DNA from: CAZAYY01 sp964489525
Lineage (GTDB): Bacteria; Chloroflexota; Anaerolineae; Anaerolineales; JABWBV01
Direction: 5' to 3'
NCBI GenBank assembly: GCA_964489525.1
Contig: CAZAYY010000015.1
Location: 1 to 64,000 of the forward strand
DNA length: 64,000 bases
A program made the position numbers and the translations under genes. Below the pieces are notes generated by a model. That model had not been told where the DNA came from. It did not search any database and was given only the letters and a program-made list of their open reading frames with translations. Each line of letters begins with the position of its first letter. Within the stretch, counting starts at the first letter, position 1. Positions 32,988-42,329 of this stretch are shown piece by piece.

Positions 32988-34855
32988 GGGTCGCACAACC
33001 TGTATATCAGCACACCATCCTGGGCGTAGACCAACCGGCTTTCGCTGGAGAACTGGCTGCTAATTTGGGTGTATCCTGGGGCCGTGTGAGCACCCTGATA
33101 TGCATAATCAATCCCAAACCGACATAGATCTTGAGCAGAGCGCAATCCCTGGTCAAACATAACCACAGATTCCGACCAGGCCAGGATTTGTTGAGTGTAT
33201 TTTATGGGGGCATGCAGCGCCATCATGGTCCCAGTAGTCGTCTGCCGGTTTGCAAAATAGGGGATCCAATAACCACCATCGATGCCATGGGGGGCACGAT
33301 TTAACCAGACATAGGTATTAATGGCAAATACATCTTCAGGGTGGGTGTTTTCAACAATCCAGGCCATCGCCCTTTCATCTGCGGCTGTCATAAAATGGCG
33401 GTAGGCTTCAACACCCGAAGCGCGTTGAAAGCTGCCTGTAAAACCGGCAATGAGCCACATCGCCAGCAGAGTTTTTTCGGCAGTAAAATGAAAACGGCCG
33501 GGCAGCCGGGAAAGAAACACATCCACGCCCAGGCCTACGGCAAGGCTGGCCGGGATATACAAACCAATCATAATCGCCGTCAGGTTGGTAAAGCCAGCAC
33601 CAGGAATCCCCAGGCGATACAGGTTGCCTTCAAAAAAAAGAAGTACCAACCAGGCCGTCAAAGCACCCGCCACCCAGGAACGCCGCCACAGGCCCAGAAT
33701 CAGGCCTACGATAGCCAGCCCGGCCAAGAAGGGCTGCAACCCGATGGTGAAAAGGTTTTGGGCTTCATAGGCATAATATGCATCATTTTGGGCGGCGCCG
33801 CCTGCCAGGGAAACCCCCTGCAGGTATGCACGCAGCGCTGGGAGGAAAGCTGGCAAAACAAAGAGGAAGGCCATGCCACCTATTAACAACCCCCATTGGA
33901 AATAAACTTTCAAACACCCTTCTCTAAAATAAACCCAGCCATATCCCAGGGCAGTAACCAACAATAGGGGTAGGTAATATCCGGCTACCCGGTAATGAAG
34001 CAGAAACACAGCTGCATTCAGCAACGCAACGAAACCACTGAGCAAAACCTTGCGCGCCAAAGGGATATCCCCTTTGCGCAGCTGGTCGAGAAAATATAAG
34101 GTAAATACCCAGGCGGAAAGCAGAATGGTTTGGCTGGCAAGCTGGGTGAACCGGCCCCAATTGACATACCAGGCAGGTTGAAAGGACAGCAGTCCCACAG
34201 TCACCACGCCAAAGAAAGCCGCTCTCTTGTTGAATAAATAAGAAAGCGCCAGGTATACCCCCACTCCACACAGCCCGTTCAACGCCTGAGCGGTCCACAG
34301 CAGGGCGGTGTGGGCAGGGAGATTGGCCAACTGGCCTATCACGCCAGTTAACGCATAAAATCCGAGGTGGTACATATCCAGTGAAGCATTTTCATAAGGA
34401 AGCAAAGTAGCTGGAAGCTGGCCGGTTTGCATCACCAACTGGGTAATTAAGGAATGGTGCAGCGAATCAGACCAGGCAGGGTAAGGGAAACCACGAATCA
34501 GCCAGAAACGAGAGAAAACAGCCGCACCTATGGCAGCCAGGGTATATAGGTCCCAGGTGTCAAAATCCAACTGACTTTTCCAATGCTTGCGCAGTCCAAA
34601 CATAGCCCCCAACAAGAAAACAGCGAGCAGCAGCAAGTTCTTATTAGGCCCCAGGGACAGTCCCGGCACAAGCCAGCGAACCAGGTAAAAAAACACCGGG
34701 TAAAAAGCAGCACTCAGGGAAAAAGCCAATGCCCAACGCTGTAGAGGCTGCCAGAATTTCCATTCAGAGGTCAAAGCCAAAAACGCCCACCCAGGCGCCA
34801 GAAACACCAGGATAATTACCAGGCTGCCCAACAGGGCTTCAATGGGAATGTCCAT
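32984..34855 (-). CDS. Large polytopic membrane protein (paralogue of 21615-23465)
   Basis: 623 residues with about 13 membrane segments and a soluble C-terminus. It shares with the 21.6-kb gene the loop YPAWSDSLHHSLITQLV, then MYHLGFYALTGVIGQLA, NWGRFTQLAS and, near 520, GIDGGYWIPYFANRQT. The loop acids and His suggest a GT-C-like enzyme working outside on lipid-linked sugars, though the family is not one I can name. It overlaps the upstream GT2 by 17 nt, so the GT2 may make its lipid-phosphate-sugar donor. Confidence 0.75.
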   Translation of the reverse strand: MDIPIEALLGSLVIILVFLAPGWAFLALTSEWKFWQPLQRWALAFSLSAAFYPVFFYLVRWLVPGLSLGPNKNLLLLAVFLLGAMFGLRKHWKSQLDFDTWDLYTLAAIGAAVFSRFWLIRGFPYPAWSDSLHHSLITQLVMQTGQLPATLLPYENASLDMYHLGFYALTGVIGQLANLPAHTALLWTAQALNGLCGVGVYLALSYLFNKRAAFFGVVTVGLLSFQPAWYVNWGRFTQLASQTILLSAWVFTLYFLDQLRKGDIPLARKVLLSGFVALLNAAVFLLHYRVAGYYLPLLLVTALGYGWVYFREGCLKVYFQWGLLIGGMAFLFVLPAFLPALRAYLQGVSLAGGAAQNDAYYAYEAQNLFTIGLQPFLAGLAIVGLILGLWRRSWVAGALTAWLVLLFFEGNLYRLGIPGAGFTNLTAIMIGLYIPASLAVGLGVDVFLSRLPGRFHFTAEKTLLAMWLIAGFTGSFQRASGVEAYRHFMTAADERAMAWIVENTHPEDVFAINTYVWLNRAPHGIDGGYWIPYFANRQTTTGTMMALHAPIKYTQQILAWSESVVMFDQGLRSAQDLCRFGIDYAYQGAHTAPGYTQISSQFSSESRLVYAQDGVLIYRLCDP

Positions 34856-35801
34856 CTGGGCGAGCTTCTTTGCTCTCCACCTTGCGCAGGCGGTACAAAA
34901 TTTCTTCGAGAATTTTGCGGTTGAAACCGATTAAATCCGCCAGCAGGCCAATCATCAAAATCTGAAAGCCAACAATCAAAAGCACTGCGGTGAGGATTAG
35001 CGATTGAATTTTGCCATCCCCCTGGCCGATGGCGAAGTAGTACAGGAAGCGAATCCCAGGGATCATACCCGCCAAAACAAACAGGCTGCCGATGAGCGTA
35101 AACACCCGCAGCGGGCGGTACATGGTGTAGGCCCGGATGATGGTGGCGCTGGAGTGGGCCAAATAGTCGGGGATGCCGCGCATCAAGCGCGAAGGGCGAG
35201 TTTGCGGGTTGGTGCGAATGGGAACAAAAGTTACGGCCATGCGGCGGGCGCCAGCCTGGATGAGGGTTTCGAGCGTGTAGGAATACTGGCTGAGAACCAG
35301 GGTGCGCTGGGCAGCCTCACGCGAAAGCGCTCGAAAGCCGCTGGTTGCGTCGGGAACTTCAAAACCTGACGCCCGAGCAATCACCCAACTGCCAAACCGC
35401 TGGAGAATCTGTTTTAATTTGGAAAACTCCGGGTGGGTTCCTACACCACGGTCACCAACAACCATATCTGCCGTTCCCGCCAGGATGGGTGCAACCAACT
35501 TTTCAATATCCCCGGCGAAATATTGGTTATCGGCATCGGTGTTAACAATAATATCAGCGCCTCGATGGACACAGGCTTCCAGTCCGGCAATAAACGCCCC
35601 CGCCAGCCCCTTCACCGGCAGATGGACGACATGGTGCACCCCGGATTCCCGGGCTACTTTAACCGTGTCGTCGGTGGAGCCGTTGTCAATCACCAGGTAT
35701 TCAATACAATCCACACCCGGAAGAGAACGTGGCAGGGCCACGATGGTTTGGGAAAGGGTTCCGGCTTCGTTATAACAAGGAATCTGGATAATCAGTTTCA
35801 T
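34839..35801 (-). CDS. Polyprenyl-phosphate glycosyltransferase-like GT2 with C-terminal membrane helices
   Basis: 320 residues. The GT-A domain (1-~210) shows LIIQIPCYNEAGTL, YLVIDNGSTDDT (~45), IIVNTDADNQYFAGDIEKLV (DxD-type motif, ~88-107) and ATSGFRALSREA. Two membrane helices end the protein (FTLIGSLFVLAGMIPG ~230; LILTAVLLIVGFQILMIGLL ~265), as in DPM1/GtrB-type enzymes that charge polyprenyl phosphate. The start is the ATG at 35801; an upstream in-frame start at 35837 is less likely. It forms an overlapping pair with the GT-C-like gene. Confidence 0.9.
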   Translation of the reverse strand: MKLIIQIPCYNEAGTLSQTIVALPRSLPGVDCIEYLVIDNGSTDDTVKVARESGVHHVVHLPVKGLAGAFIAGLEACVHRGADIIVNTDADNQYFAGDIEKLVAPILAGTADMVVGDRGVGTHPEFSKLKQILQRFGSWVIARASGFEVPDATSGFRALSREAAQRTLVLSQYSYTLETLIQAGARRMAVTFVPIRTNPQTRPSRLMRGIPDYLAHSSATIIRAYTMYRPLRVFTLIGSLFVLAGMIPGIRFLYYFAIGQGDGKIQSLILTAVLLIVGFQILMIGLLADLIGFNRKILEEILYRLRKVESKEARPDGHSH

Positions 35802-35833
35802 GATGGTTTCCGGCAAAAATAATACCACGCTCG

Positions 35834-38800
35834 TCAACGGGCGAGTATTGGTAAAAACAAACCAGGGTAGGCGAGCGCAAAACGATAGGCAACCGCATTT
35901 CCTGCCACAGATGGGTCAATGTGCTGAATGCGCACAAAAATCACCTGAGGCTCCGAGATGGTGTAGCGAATGACGGTCCCCTTACCAAACAAGGCTTGAA
36001 CGGGCTGCGCGGTCGGGTTGCTGGGGCCAGCCTCTTGCAGGAACAACAGCGATGCCGGGTTGGTGGCCGTAATCGGTTGGGCCTGGTAAACCGAAATGGT
36101 TACCGCTGTGGTGGCGTCTAAGGGCGTGGCCACAAAATAGACCGTGCCCGTAACCGGCAGGGTGAATGTAACCCAATCCTGGTCGCCGGGTAAGCACAGG
36201 TTGCGCACCTGGCCATTTTCAAGCAGGGTGCCCTGTTCAAAGGTATCGTCTGGCTCGAAGGCATCGGGAACCGTGCAAGTTTGGATTGCAGTGGTTGTGG
36301 TGTTTGCTGGCGTGGCGCTTTCAAGGTTACCCGCCTGGTCGTACCCTCTCACCCGAAAAGCATAGGTCTTCCCCTGCTCACCCACAAACCAGGCCGAGCG
36401 GGCACTGGAAGGCAGCCCCACCTGGTAATCCGAAAACGCTCCTCCATTCTGACTGACCTGGATGTTAAAACCAGCCAGGCCGTTTGCATCATTATCGGAA
36501 GTAGACCACTTCAGCTGAAGCGCCGTAGAAGCCAATTGGGCAGGCAAGGCCGTCATCAGCGTGGTAGGTGGGGTTTGGTCCAGGGTCAAGTTCCAGGCAA
36601 TCCGGCTGTCCACATTGCCGGCCATGTCTTCCACCTGGTAAAGCAGGGCGATGCCTGTCTGGTTGCCCAGGCTCGCATAGTTCCAGAGCACGCTCCAACC
36701 ATCCGAACCATCGGTGTCTTCCCCAATCAACTGCCAATTGTCGCTTTCCCAATTGGCGGAATGCCACTTAAACACAGCTTTCTTAATTGGGGTGGCTGTG
36801 TCCCAGGCAGAGAGGGAAAGCGTAATTTGCCCCGGCGTGGCATTGGGAATAAACGTGGGAGCAGCCAGGCTGCCATCCAAAGAAACCGTTTGAACCACTG
36901 GTGTCGCCCGGGAGAGCAGAACCGTGTAATTATCCATAAAGCCGCCAGAATCGGGGTGATCGCTGGCTATGATTTTGAAGTAATAAGTGCCTGTTTTAGG
37001 AATGGTGTAAACAATCAACGGGTCCACCAGTGAAAGTGGATTTTCATCTGCACTGTAAGCAACCACGGAAGACCCGTCAATATCATACAGGAAAGCCACT
37101 GCATCCAGAGGGGAACCGATGGTTTGTGCATCGACATTGATTTCAACACGCTGGCCCGCAAGCCCAGAGAACTTGTAATAATCTGCGTCGCCCTGTCCGC
37201 AAATTTTTGCTGTTGTGGTCGTTTCAAAAGCCACCAGCTGCGCATCGGCAACCGTGTCACCCTGGTCAACCACTCCGCAAGAGGGCAAAACATAGGGAGC
37301 AATACTGACATTGTCCACCCACCAGCCAGGGTTGGCGTTGTTGATTCCGTCTATGGTTGTAAAGTAAAAACGCACCTGGATGGTTTTCCCGTTATACACT
37401 GCCAGCGAGAATGGTTTGGAAGCCACCCACTGGCCTTCGGTATCGTGGCGCAAACGAAGCACATTCTTGAAAGGCCCGCCATTTTCTGAAATCTGAACCC
37501 AACGCTGGTCATAATGCTGGTTTTCATAGCCCGTTTCAAAACGGTATTGAAACTGCAAGAAAAGATTCGACTGGGAAAGGGTCACCGGCGGCAAGGTGAG
37601 TGAACCTGCATTGGGTTGATCCAATGTGGCATACGTACCTGATCCCTGGCTCGCATAACGCATGGCATGCGTACCTGCGTAGGGTTGGGTATCATCTTTA
37701 TGCCAAAGGCCAGAGACATTCCAGTTATCCGTCGGGCCTTCAAAGGTTTCCAGATAGGGAACGGCCTGGGCAGACAAAACGCCAGGCACGCTGTTGGTCA
37801 GGGTAAAAGTAAACCCGGGCGTCGCATACGCAGTCTCCCCGGCACTATTTTTTGCCCGCACGGTCCAGGTATAAACTCCTAATGTATTCAAAGTGTCCAG
37901 ATGCCAGTAGGGGTCATCGGTTTCTCCTTGAACCAGCGGCACCGCAAGGTTGCCGGGTGCAAACAGCTTCATATCAAACAAAGTTGAATCACCATCCTGG
38001 TCCCAAACCAGGGTAATAGATTCCTTGGCTGGAATTTCCGCGCCATTGGGGGGCCAGGTTTGGTATGGGGGAAGCGGGGGCAGTGCACTCAACGCCGCCA
38101 CTTGGGCAAATTGGGCAACAGCAACACCTGCGCCCAGGCTGAAATAATCATCGGCCAGGTTTGCGTTGTCGGTAGTGAAGGTTTGTGGACGGCCATCAAA
38201 AGCCAGCGGAATGCCCAGGAAAAGGGTAAGCCGGACATTTGCCCCGACCTTCACGGATTGAACCGGTTTGCCTGCCAGGGCAGTGCGCAGGTCGTACAAA
38301 CCAGAGACTGCCTCACGCCCAACCGGGAACAAGCCAGAAACATTCAACAACAAGCAATCCGAACCCCCGTAGTTGACCTGGGTGAACAAAGCCGCCTGGT
38401 TGGCAGTGGGCACACAGGCCGGGGGAGGCGGCGGACAGGAAGCCTGTTTGATAAACGTAGTAAAACCCGTCAGGGGGGTTTTATTGCCCGCCGCATCTTC
38501 CACCACAACCCCAATCGTCACCGGACCATCCGGCACATTTTGGACACACATATCCCAGGCATATTCGGAGAGATTTCCGGGTACGGGAGGGCTGATCGCC
38601 TGCCAGGTGTTGTTCAGTCGTGCGTAAAAAGTGCTGCCCCCAATCGGGCTTTCCGTATCCGCCGCCCAACCCTGGAGCGTTGCTGTGGTTTGGGAAACCC
38701 TGGCCCCCATGGCGGGAGCCGTAATCCCCCCGGTGGGCGGCGTGGTTTCGGTGTAGTTGCCCGAAATGTAGCTGGACTGAACCGTCTCACAACGGTCTGT

Positions 38801-39871
38801 AGGACCGCAGCAGGTTGGGCCCGGAAGGCCTACCTTGTCCTGGGTATCCCCGGTCAGGTCATAAGGGGCTCGGGGTCGCCCCCCATTGCTGTCGCCATTG
38901 ATAAACACATCTTTGAAGGTGATATCTACCGACTTGCCCCAATACCCCAAAAAATCGTTCGGATCGCCATAAGTGGCTACCTGCACTTGAAAATGGAGGT
39001 GGTGGCCGTAGCTCTGCCCGGTGTTATCCACCCGGCCTAAAAATTGGCCGCGCGCCACAGGTTTGCCTTTTACCTTGAGTTCGGCAGGGATACTGCCCTG
39101 CTCCAGGTGCAGGTAGAGCATGTAGGTAGTTGGGGTTGTGGTGCTGTCTTTGATAACGATGTAATTGCCTAGAATTTGGGTAGATGCGCAAGAGTAATCG
39201 TAGCAGGTCGGCACATCATCCTTCCACAACTGAACGGTGCCGCCTTTCGCAGCCATAATCGGAAAAAAGCGCGAGGGGTCGTTAAAGGAGCCAGCCGGAA
39301 CCGCAAAATCGAAAGAAAAGTGACCATCTCCACTGGTCAGGTAGGTATCGTGGCAAACGCTGTTGGTCAGGTTGACCGATTTTCCCCCCGCCCAGGGCAG
39401 GTAATAGCCATGCAGTGGTCCGGCGGGTATGACCACCTCTGCCTGGCGGGCATATTCCAGGTAAATGCCCTTCTCACCCCCGGGGAAAATCTCAGCTGGT
39501 GCTTCGCGCACCAGGTCGGGCCAATGGTCATCCCCTGGCAGCCAGACCACCCAACCCTCTTCGGTTAACCGGGCAACAGCCAGGGCGGGTTCTGAGGGTA
39601 CAGGCTCGCCCGTTTCAGGGTCAAACAAGGCAACCAACCCTGCCCCCCAGGTTTGCTGGTCATTAACTACCACGAATTCAACTCTTTCTTCATACATCAT
39701 CAAACCATCATAGGCGCGTTCTTTAACTTGGACTGCTGCTTCAATGGCAGCGGTGACCGTATTCACCACACCCTGGTAGGTTTGAGCAGCGGCAAACTTT
39801 GCCACACCCCAACCCAACCCGAGAGACCCTAAAATCGCAAAGAATAAAATTCGCTTGATATTCTTGTTCAC
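35834..39871 (-). CDS. Large secreted multidomain protein with M23 metallopeptidase domain
   Basis: 1345 residues. After a signal peptide (~1-30) and a ~140-residue N-domain, an M23 peptidase domain (~180-300) keeps its zinc ligands: HFSFD (H184, D188) and GHHLHF (H291, H293), with LYLHLE (His ~255). It should cut peptidoglycan cross-bridges or other peptides. Then come Ig/FN3-like beta domains, a PPC-type domain (~870), and more Ig-like repeats (~980-1200). The C-terminus ends GLFLPILAR, a hydrophobic-LP-hydrophobic-R tail. It starts with GTG one base after the stop of the upstream gene. Confidence 0.88.
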   Translation of the reverse strand: MNKNIKRILFFAILGSLGLGWGVAKFAAAQTYQGVVNTVTAAIEAAVQVKERAYDGLMMYEERVEFVVVNDQQTWGAGLVALFDPETGEPVPSEPALAVARLTEEGWVVWLPGDDHWPDLVREAPAEIFPGGEKGIYLEYARQAEVVIPAGPLHGYYLPWAGGKSVNLTNSVCHDTYLTSGDGHFSFDFAVPAGSFNDPSRFFPIMAAKGGTVQLWKDDVPTCYDYSCASTQILGNYIVIKDSTTTPTTYMLYLHLEQGSIPAELKVKGKPVARGQFLGRVDNTGQSYGHHLHFQVQVATYGDPNDFLGYWGKSVDITFKDVFINGDSNGGRPRAPYDLTGDTQDKVGLPGPTCCGPTDRCETVQSSYISGNYTETTPPTGGITAPAMGARVSQTTATLQGWAADTESPIGGSTFYARLNNTWQAISPPVPGNLSEYAWDMCVQNVPDGPVTIGVVVEDAAGNKTPLTGFTTFIKQASCPPPPPACVPTANQAALFTQVNYGGSDCLLLNVSGLFPVGREAVSGLYDLRTALAGKPVQSVKVGANVRLTLFLGIPLAFDGRPQTFTTDNANLADDYFSLGAGVAVAQFAQVAALSALPPLPPYQTWPPNGAEIPAKESITLVWDQDGDSTLFDMKLFAPGNLAVPLVQGETDDPYWHLDTLNTLGVYTWTVRAKNSAGETAYATPGFTFTLTNSVPGVLSAQAVPYLETFEGPTDNWNVSGLWHKDDTQPYAGTHAMRYASQGSGTYATLDQPNAGSLTLPPVTLSQSNLFLQFQYRFETGYENQHYDQRWVQISENGGPFKNVLRLRHDTEGQWVASKPFSLAVYNGKTIQVRFYFTTIDGINNANPGWWVDNVSIAPYVLPSCGVVDQGDTVADAQLVAFETTTTAKICGQGDADYYKFSGLAGQRVEINVDAQTIGSPLDAVAFLYDIDGSSVVAYSADENPLSLVDPLIVYTIPKTGTYYFKIIASDHPDSGGFMDNYTVLLSRATPVVQTVSLDGSLAAPTFIPNATPGQITLSLSAWDTATPIKKAVFKWHSANWESDNWQLIGEDTDGSDGWSVLWNYASLGNQTGIALLYQVEDMAGNVDSRIAWNLTLDQTPPTTLMTALPAQLASTALQLKWSTSDNDANGLAGFNIQVSQNGGAFSDYQVGLPSSARSAWFVGEQGKTYAFRVRGYDQAGNLESATPANTTTTAIQTCTVPDAFEPDDTFEQGTLLENGQVRNLCLPGDQDWVTFTLPVTGTVYFVATPLDATTAVTISVYQAQPITATNPASLLFLQEAGPSNPTAQPVQALFGKGTVIRYTISEPQVIFVRIQHIDPSVAGNAVAYRFALAYPGLFLPILAR

Positions 39872-39872
39872 T

Positions 39873-42329
39873 TTATTTCTCCAACAATCCGCGCACTTTT
39901 CGCTGAAGCTGGTAATTAGCTTGCTGAAGGATCAGCCCACTTGAATTGTAGGTCAGTTTGAGGGGAACCAAACGCACCTCACCGGGAAGAGCCAGCCCAG
40001 ACTGAAGGTAGCGCCCACTCACCTGGCCATTTTGCAGAATCTGGGCAGTGAGTTGATACCTTGTCGGGGCAGAATCCGCGTTGTGAATTTCCGCAAGATA
40101 GACCCCGGGTTCAATTGGAGCGTACAGCAGGCTGATTACCTGCTCCCATTGTAAATCAAAAAAGGCCGCAGCGGGCAAGGAATTTTCTTGAGCAGAGCGG
40201 ACGCGCCCTTGGGCATCCACCAACCTGAGGGTAAGACCGGCTCCTCCCAGGGCAACCTGAAAAACGTCGTTCTGGACCGGAACTACTGGCAGTTGGCCTG
40301 GGTAAACCCCATTCCAACGAGCATGACTCCGCACATGGGCCTCATGTGTGCCATCCCAGTCCACTTCAACCGCCAGGCCGCTGGGGTTGGCAGGTGTCAC
40401 ACCAGCGGCGCTAACCAACCGGGCCGGGCGGTTTTGGCCGGTGACGGCTACCACAAGAGCGGCATGGTCTGTTTCGCCATCCGGTTCCCAATCAAAGAAA
40501 ACAAAATCTCCGGGCTGGTATGGTTCAGTGTGTGAAAGCAGTTGGCCAGAATAGGCAAAAAAACGCCAAAGATCATGAGGATCTCGAGCGTTGCGCCAGC
40601 GATAAAAATGGGCCGGGTTGGCCCAGGCATCCAATTCTAAGGCACTCTGGATGGGGTACGCCAGCGCAGCAGCAGCATCCAAAACCACATCGGTAGAATA
40701 GCCTGCAAAAAAACCATTGAAAGGTCCGCCGCAGCCCTCAAACGGCAAAGGACAACCCCGGTTGAAGCTAAATGGCATACCCAGGGTCTGTCTACCCTGC
40801 TCCAGGGAGGCCTGTGGGCTGGCAATAAACTGCACATCCAGTGTGTCACCTGCTGCCATGGCTGACCACTGCGGCGGGTCAAATGTATATCCCTTTTTCT
40901 GAGGTGCCAGGCGAACCACCTCACCCGCCCGGGTGGGCAGAAAGAAGATGCCGTTCTGGTCAGTCTGGGCTGTTTCCCCGTTGGATAGAGAAACCTCCAC
41001 CTGGGCCAGCGGGTAGCCCGAAGGATCCAACACCCGCCCAGACAGAATCCCCCGTCGGAGGGGTGAATCTGGCAGCCTGGCAGCCACCTGGGTAAAATCT
41101 GCCGCTTGGTCAAGGTATACCACCTGAGCACCGTCCGCAGAAACGGCAATCCCCCCGGGGTAGACGCCATCCAAACCCTCCCTACCTCCAGTAATATGGC
41201 TATACGCGATCAAACCAACCTCACCAGACCGGCTTTCTTCTGTGTAAAACAAGAACTGCCCACCTGCGGTCATCGCCATTGAACGGGCCAACGGGCCTTC
41301 CGGCACACCCACTTGGGAAAACTTGCCCGTTTCTCTCTCAAACATAAATATCCCATTTAACTGGTCCCCCCGCCGGTCCAACGCCAAGGAGCCAACGACC
41401 AGGGCTATCATGCTGCCTTCTGCGGACAGGAGCGGCTGGTCTGCCCAAAGCGCTTCTCCCAGCATTTCTACTGGAATTCGAAAAATCTCCCCGGTCTGCT
41501 GATCGTATACAAATACATCCCGGGCGTTATTTTCATCAACTCCGGCCAGGTTGTTCGCCTCCGATCCATAGGCAACGTAACGCCCATCCCCCGAAATCGA
41601 AACTGCCGGCCCGGAAGGGCCATTGGCCTGTTCACCTTGATTGGTTTGCGATGCCCGGATGACTCTACCTGTAAACTGATCTTTGATAAAGACATCCCAG
41701 GCTGCGTTGGTATCTCCATACACCAGGTTCGATGCCGCCGAGAAGAAAGCAATGTACCGGCCATCTGCAGAAATCGCCGGGCTGGCTGAACCACCATTCG
41801 CAGGTTCGCCTTCCTGGTTGACAGAAACCAGGCTGGTTTGCCCGGTCAGCCGGTCGTGAACGTAAATGTCTTGTACCGGAAATGGATCCAGGACCGAAAG
41901 ATTGGTGGCAAAAGATTCAAAAGCCACCCAACGCCCATCCGCTGAAATCACTGCATTGGCTGAAGGGCCATTGGCTGGTTCCCCCTGTGTGGAGCGGGAA
42001 ACCCGCTGCATCTGGTTCATCACCAGGTCAAAAACGAAAACATCCGCTGCGTTATTGGTGTCTTCGGGCACCAGGTTGGCAGCCTGGGAGGTAAAGGCAA
42101 CAAACCGCCCATCCGCAGAAACGGTTGGCCCAAACGAATGACCGTTTCCAGGTTCTCCTTCTGGTGAAGTACTCACCCAAACCAGCCTGTGAGACTGGGA
42201 AAATGGCAAAAAACCCAACCCAAACAGGCTGGCAAACACCATCACCTGAAATATGGTTTTATAACGCAAAAAAAAGGCTTGAAACACCGCAAAATCCAGA
42301 GGATTGGCTGTTATTACATATTCAACCAC
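39873..42329 (-). CDS. Secreted beta-propeller protein with a DUF1287-like domain
   Basis: 818 residues. After a hydrophobic N-terminus (~25-45) comes a WD40/PD40-like propeller with repeated 'SADGRxVAFxSxAxNLVxxDTN' units (~50-400). A carboxypeptidase-like insert follows (GRVLDPSGYPLAQVEVSL, ~425). Then a DUF1287/NlpC-like domain (~510-690) has GYSTDVVLDAAAALAY, DPHDLWRFF and YQPGDFVFFDWEPDGETDHA; the usual nucleophile Cys before TDVV is Ser. A beta-rich tail ends it. The start is uncertain: a GTG at 42329 overlaps the helicase gene by 16 nt, and an ATG at 42239 would begin inside the signal segment. Confidence 0.82.
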   Translation of the reverse strand: MVEYVITANPLDFAVFQAFFLRYKTIFQVMVFASLFGLGFLPFSQSHRLVWVSTSPEGEPGNGHSFGPTVSADGRFVAFTSQAANLVPEDTNNAADVFVFDLVMNQMQRVSRSTQGEPANGPSANAVISADGRWVAFESFATNLSVLDPFPVQDIYVHDRLTGQTSLVSVNQEGEPANGGSASPAISADGRYIAFFSAASNLVYGDTNAAWDVFIKDQFTGRVIRASQTNQGEQANGPSGPAVSISGDGRYVAYGSEANNLAGVDENNARDVFVYDQQTGEIFRIPVEMLGEALWADQPLLSAEGSMIALVVGSLALDRRGDQLNGIFMFERETGKFSQVGVPEGPLARSMAMTAGGQFLFYTEESRSGEVGLIAYSHITGGREGLDGVYPGGIAVSADGAQVVYLDQAADFTQVAARLPDSPLRRGILSGRVLDPSGYPLAQVEVSLSNGETAQTDQNGIFFLPTRAGEVVRLAPQKKGYTFDPPQWSAMAAGDTLDVQFIASPQASLEQGRQTLGMPFSFNRGCPLPFEGCGGPFNGFFAGYSTDVVLDAAAALAYPIQSALELDAWANPAHFYRWRNARDPHDLWRFFAYSGQLLSHTEPYQPGDFVFFDWEPDGETDHAALVVAVTGQNRPARLVSAAGVTPANPSGLAVEVDWDGTHEAHVRSHARWNGVYPGQLPVVPVQNDVFQVALGGAGLTLRLVDAQGRVRSAQENSLPAAAFFDLQWEQVISLLYAPIEPGVYLAEIHNADSAPTRYQLTAQILQNGQVSGRYLQSGLALPGEVRLVPLKLTYNSSGLILQQANYQLQRKVRGLLEK

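Noticed and set aside
42314..42329. Frameshift between the helicase and propeller genes
   Set aside because: The 16-nt overlap is a normal operon overlap. Both proteins have complete ends, so no frameshift is needed.
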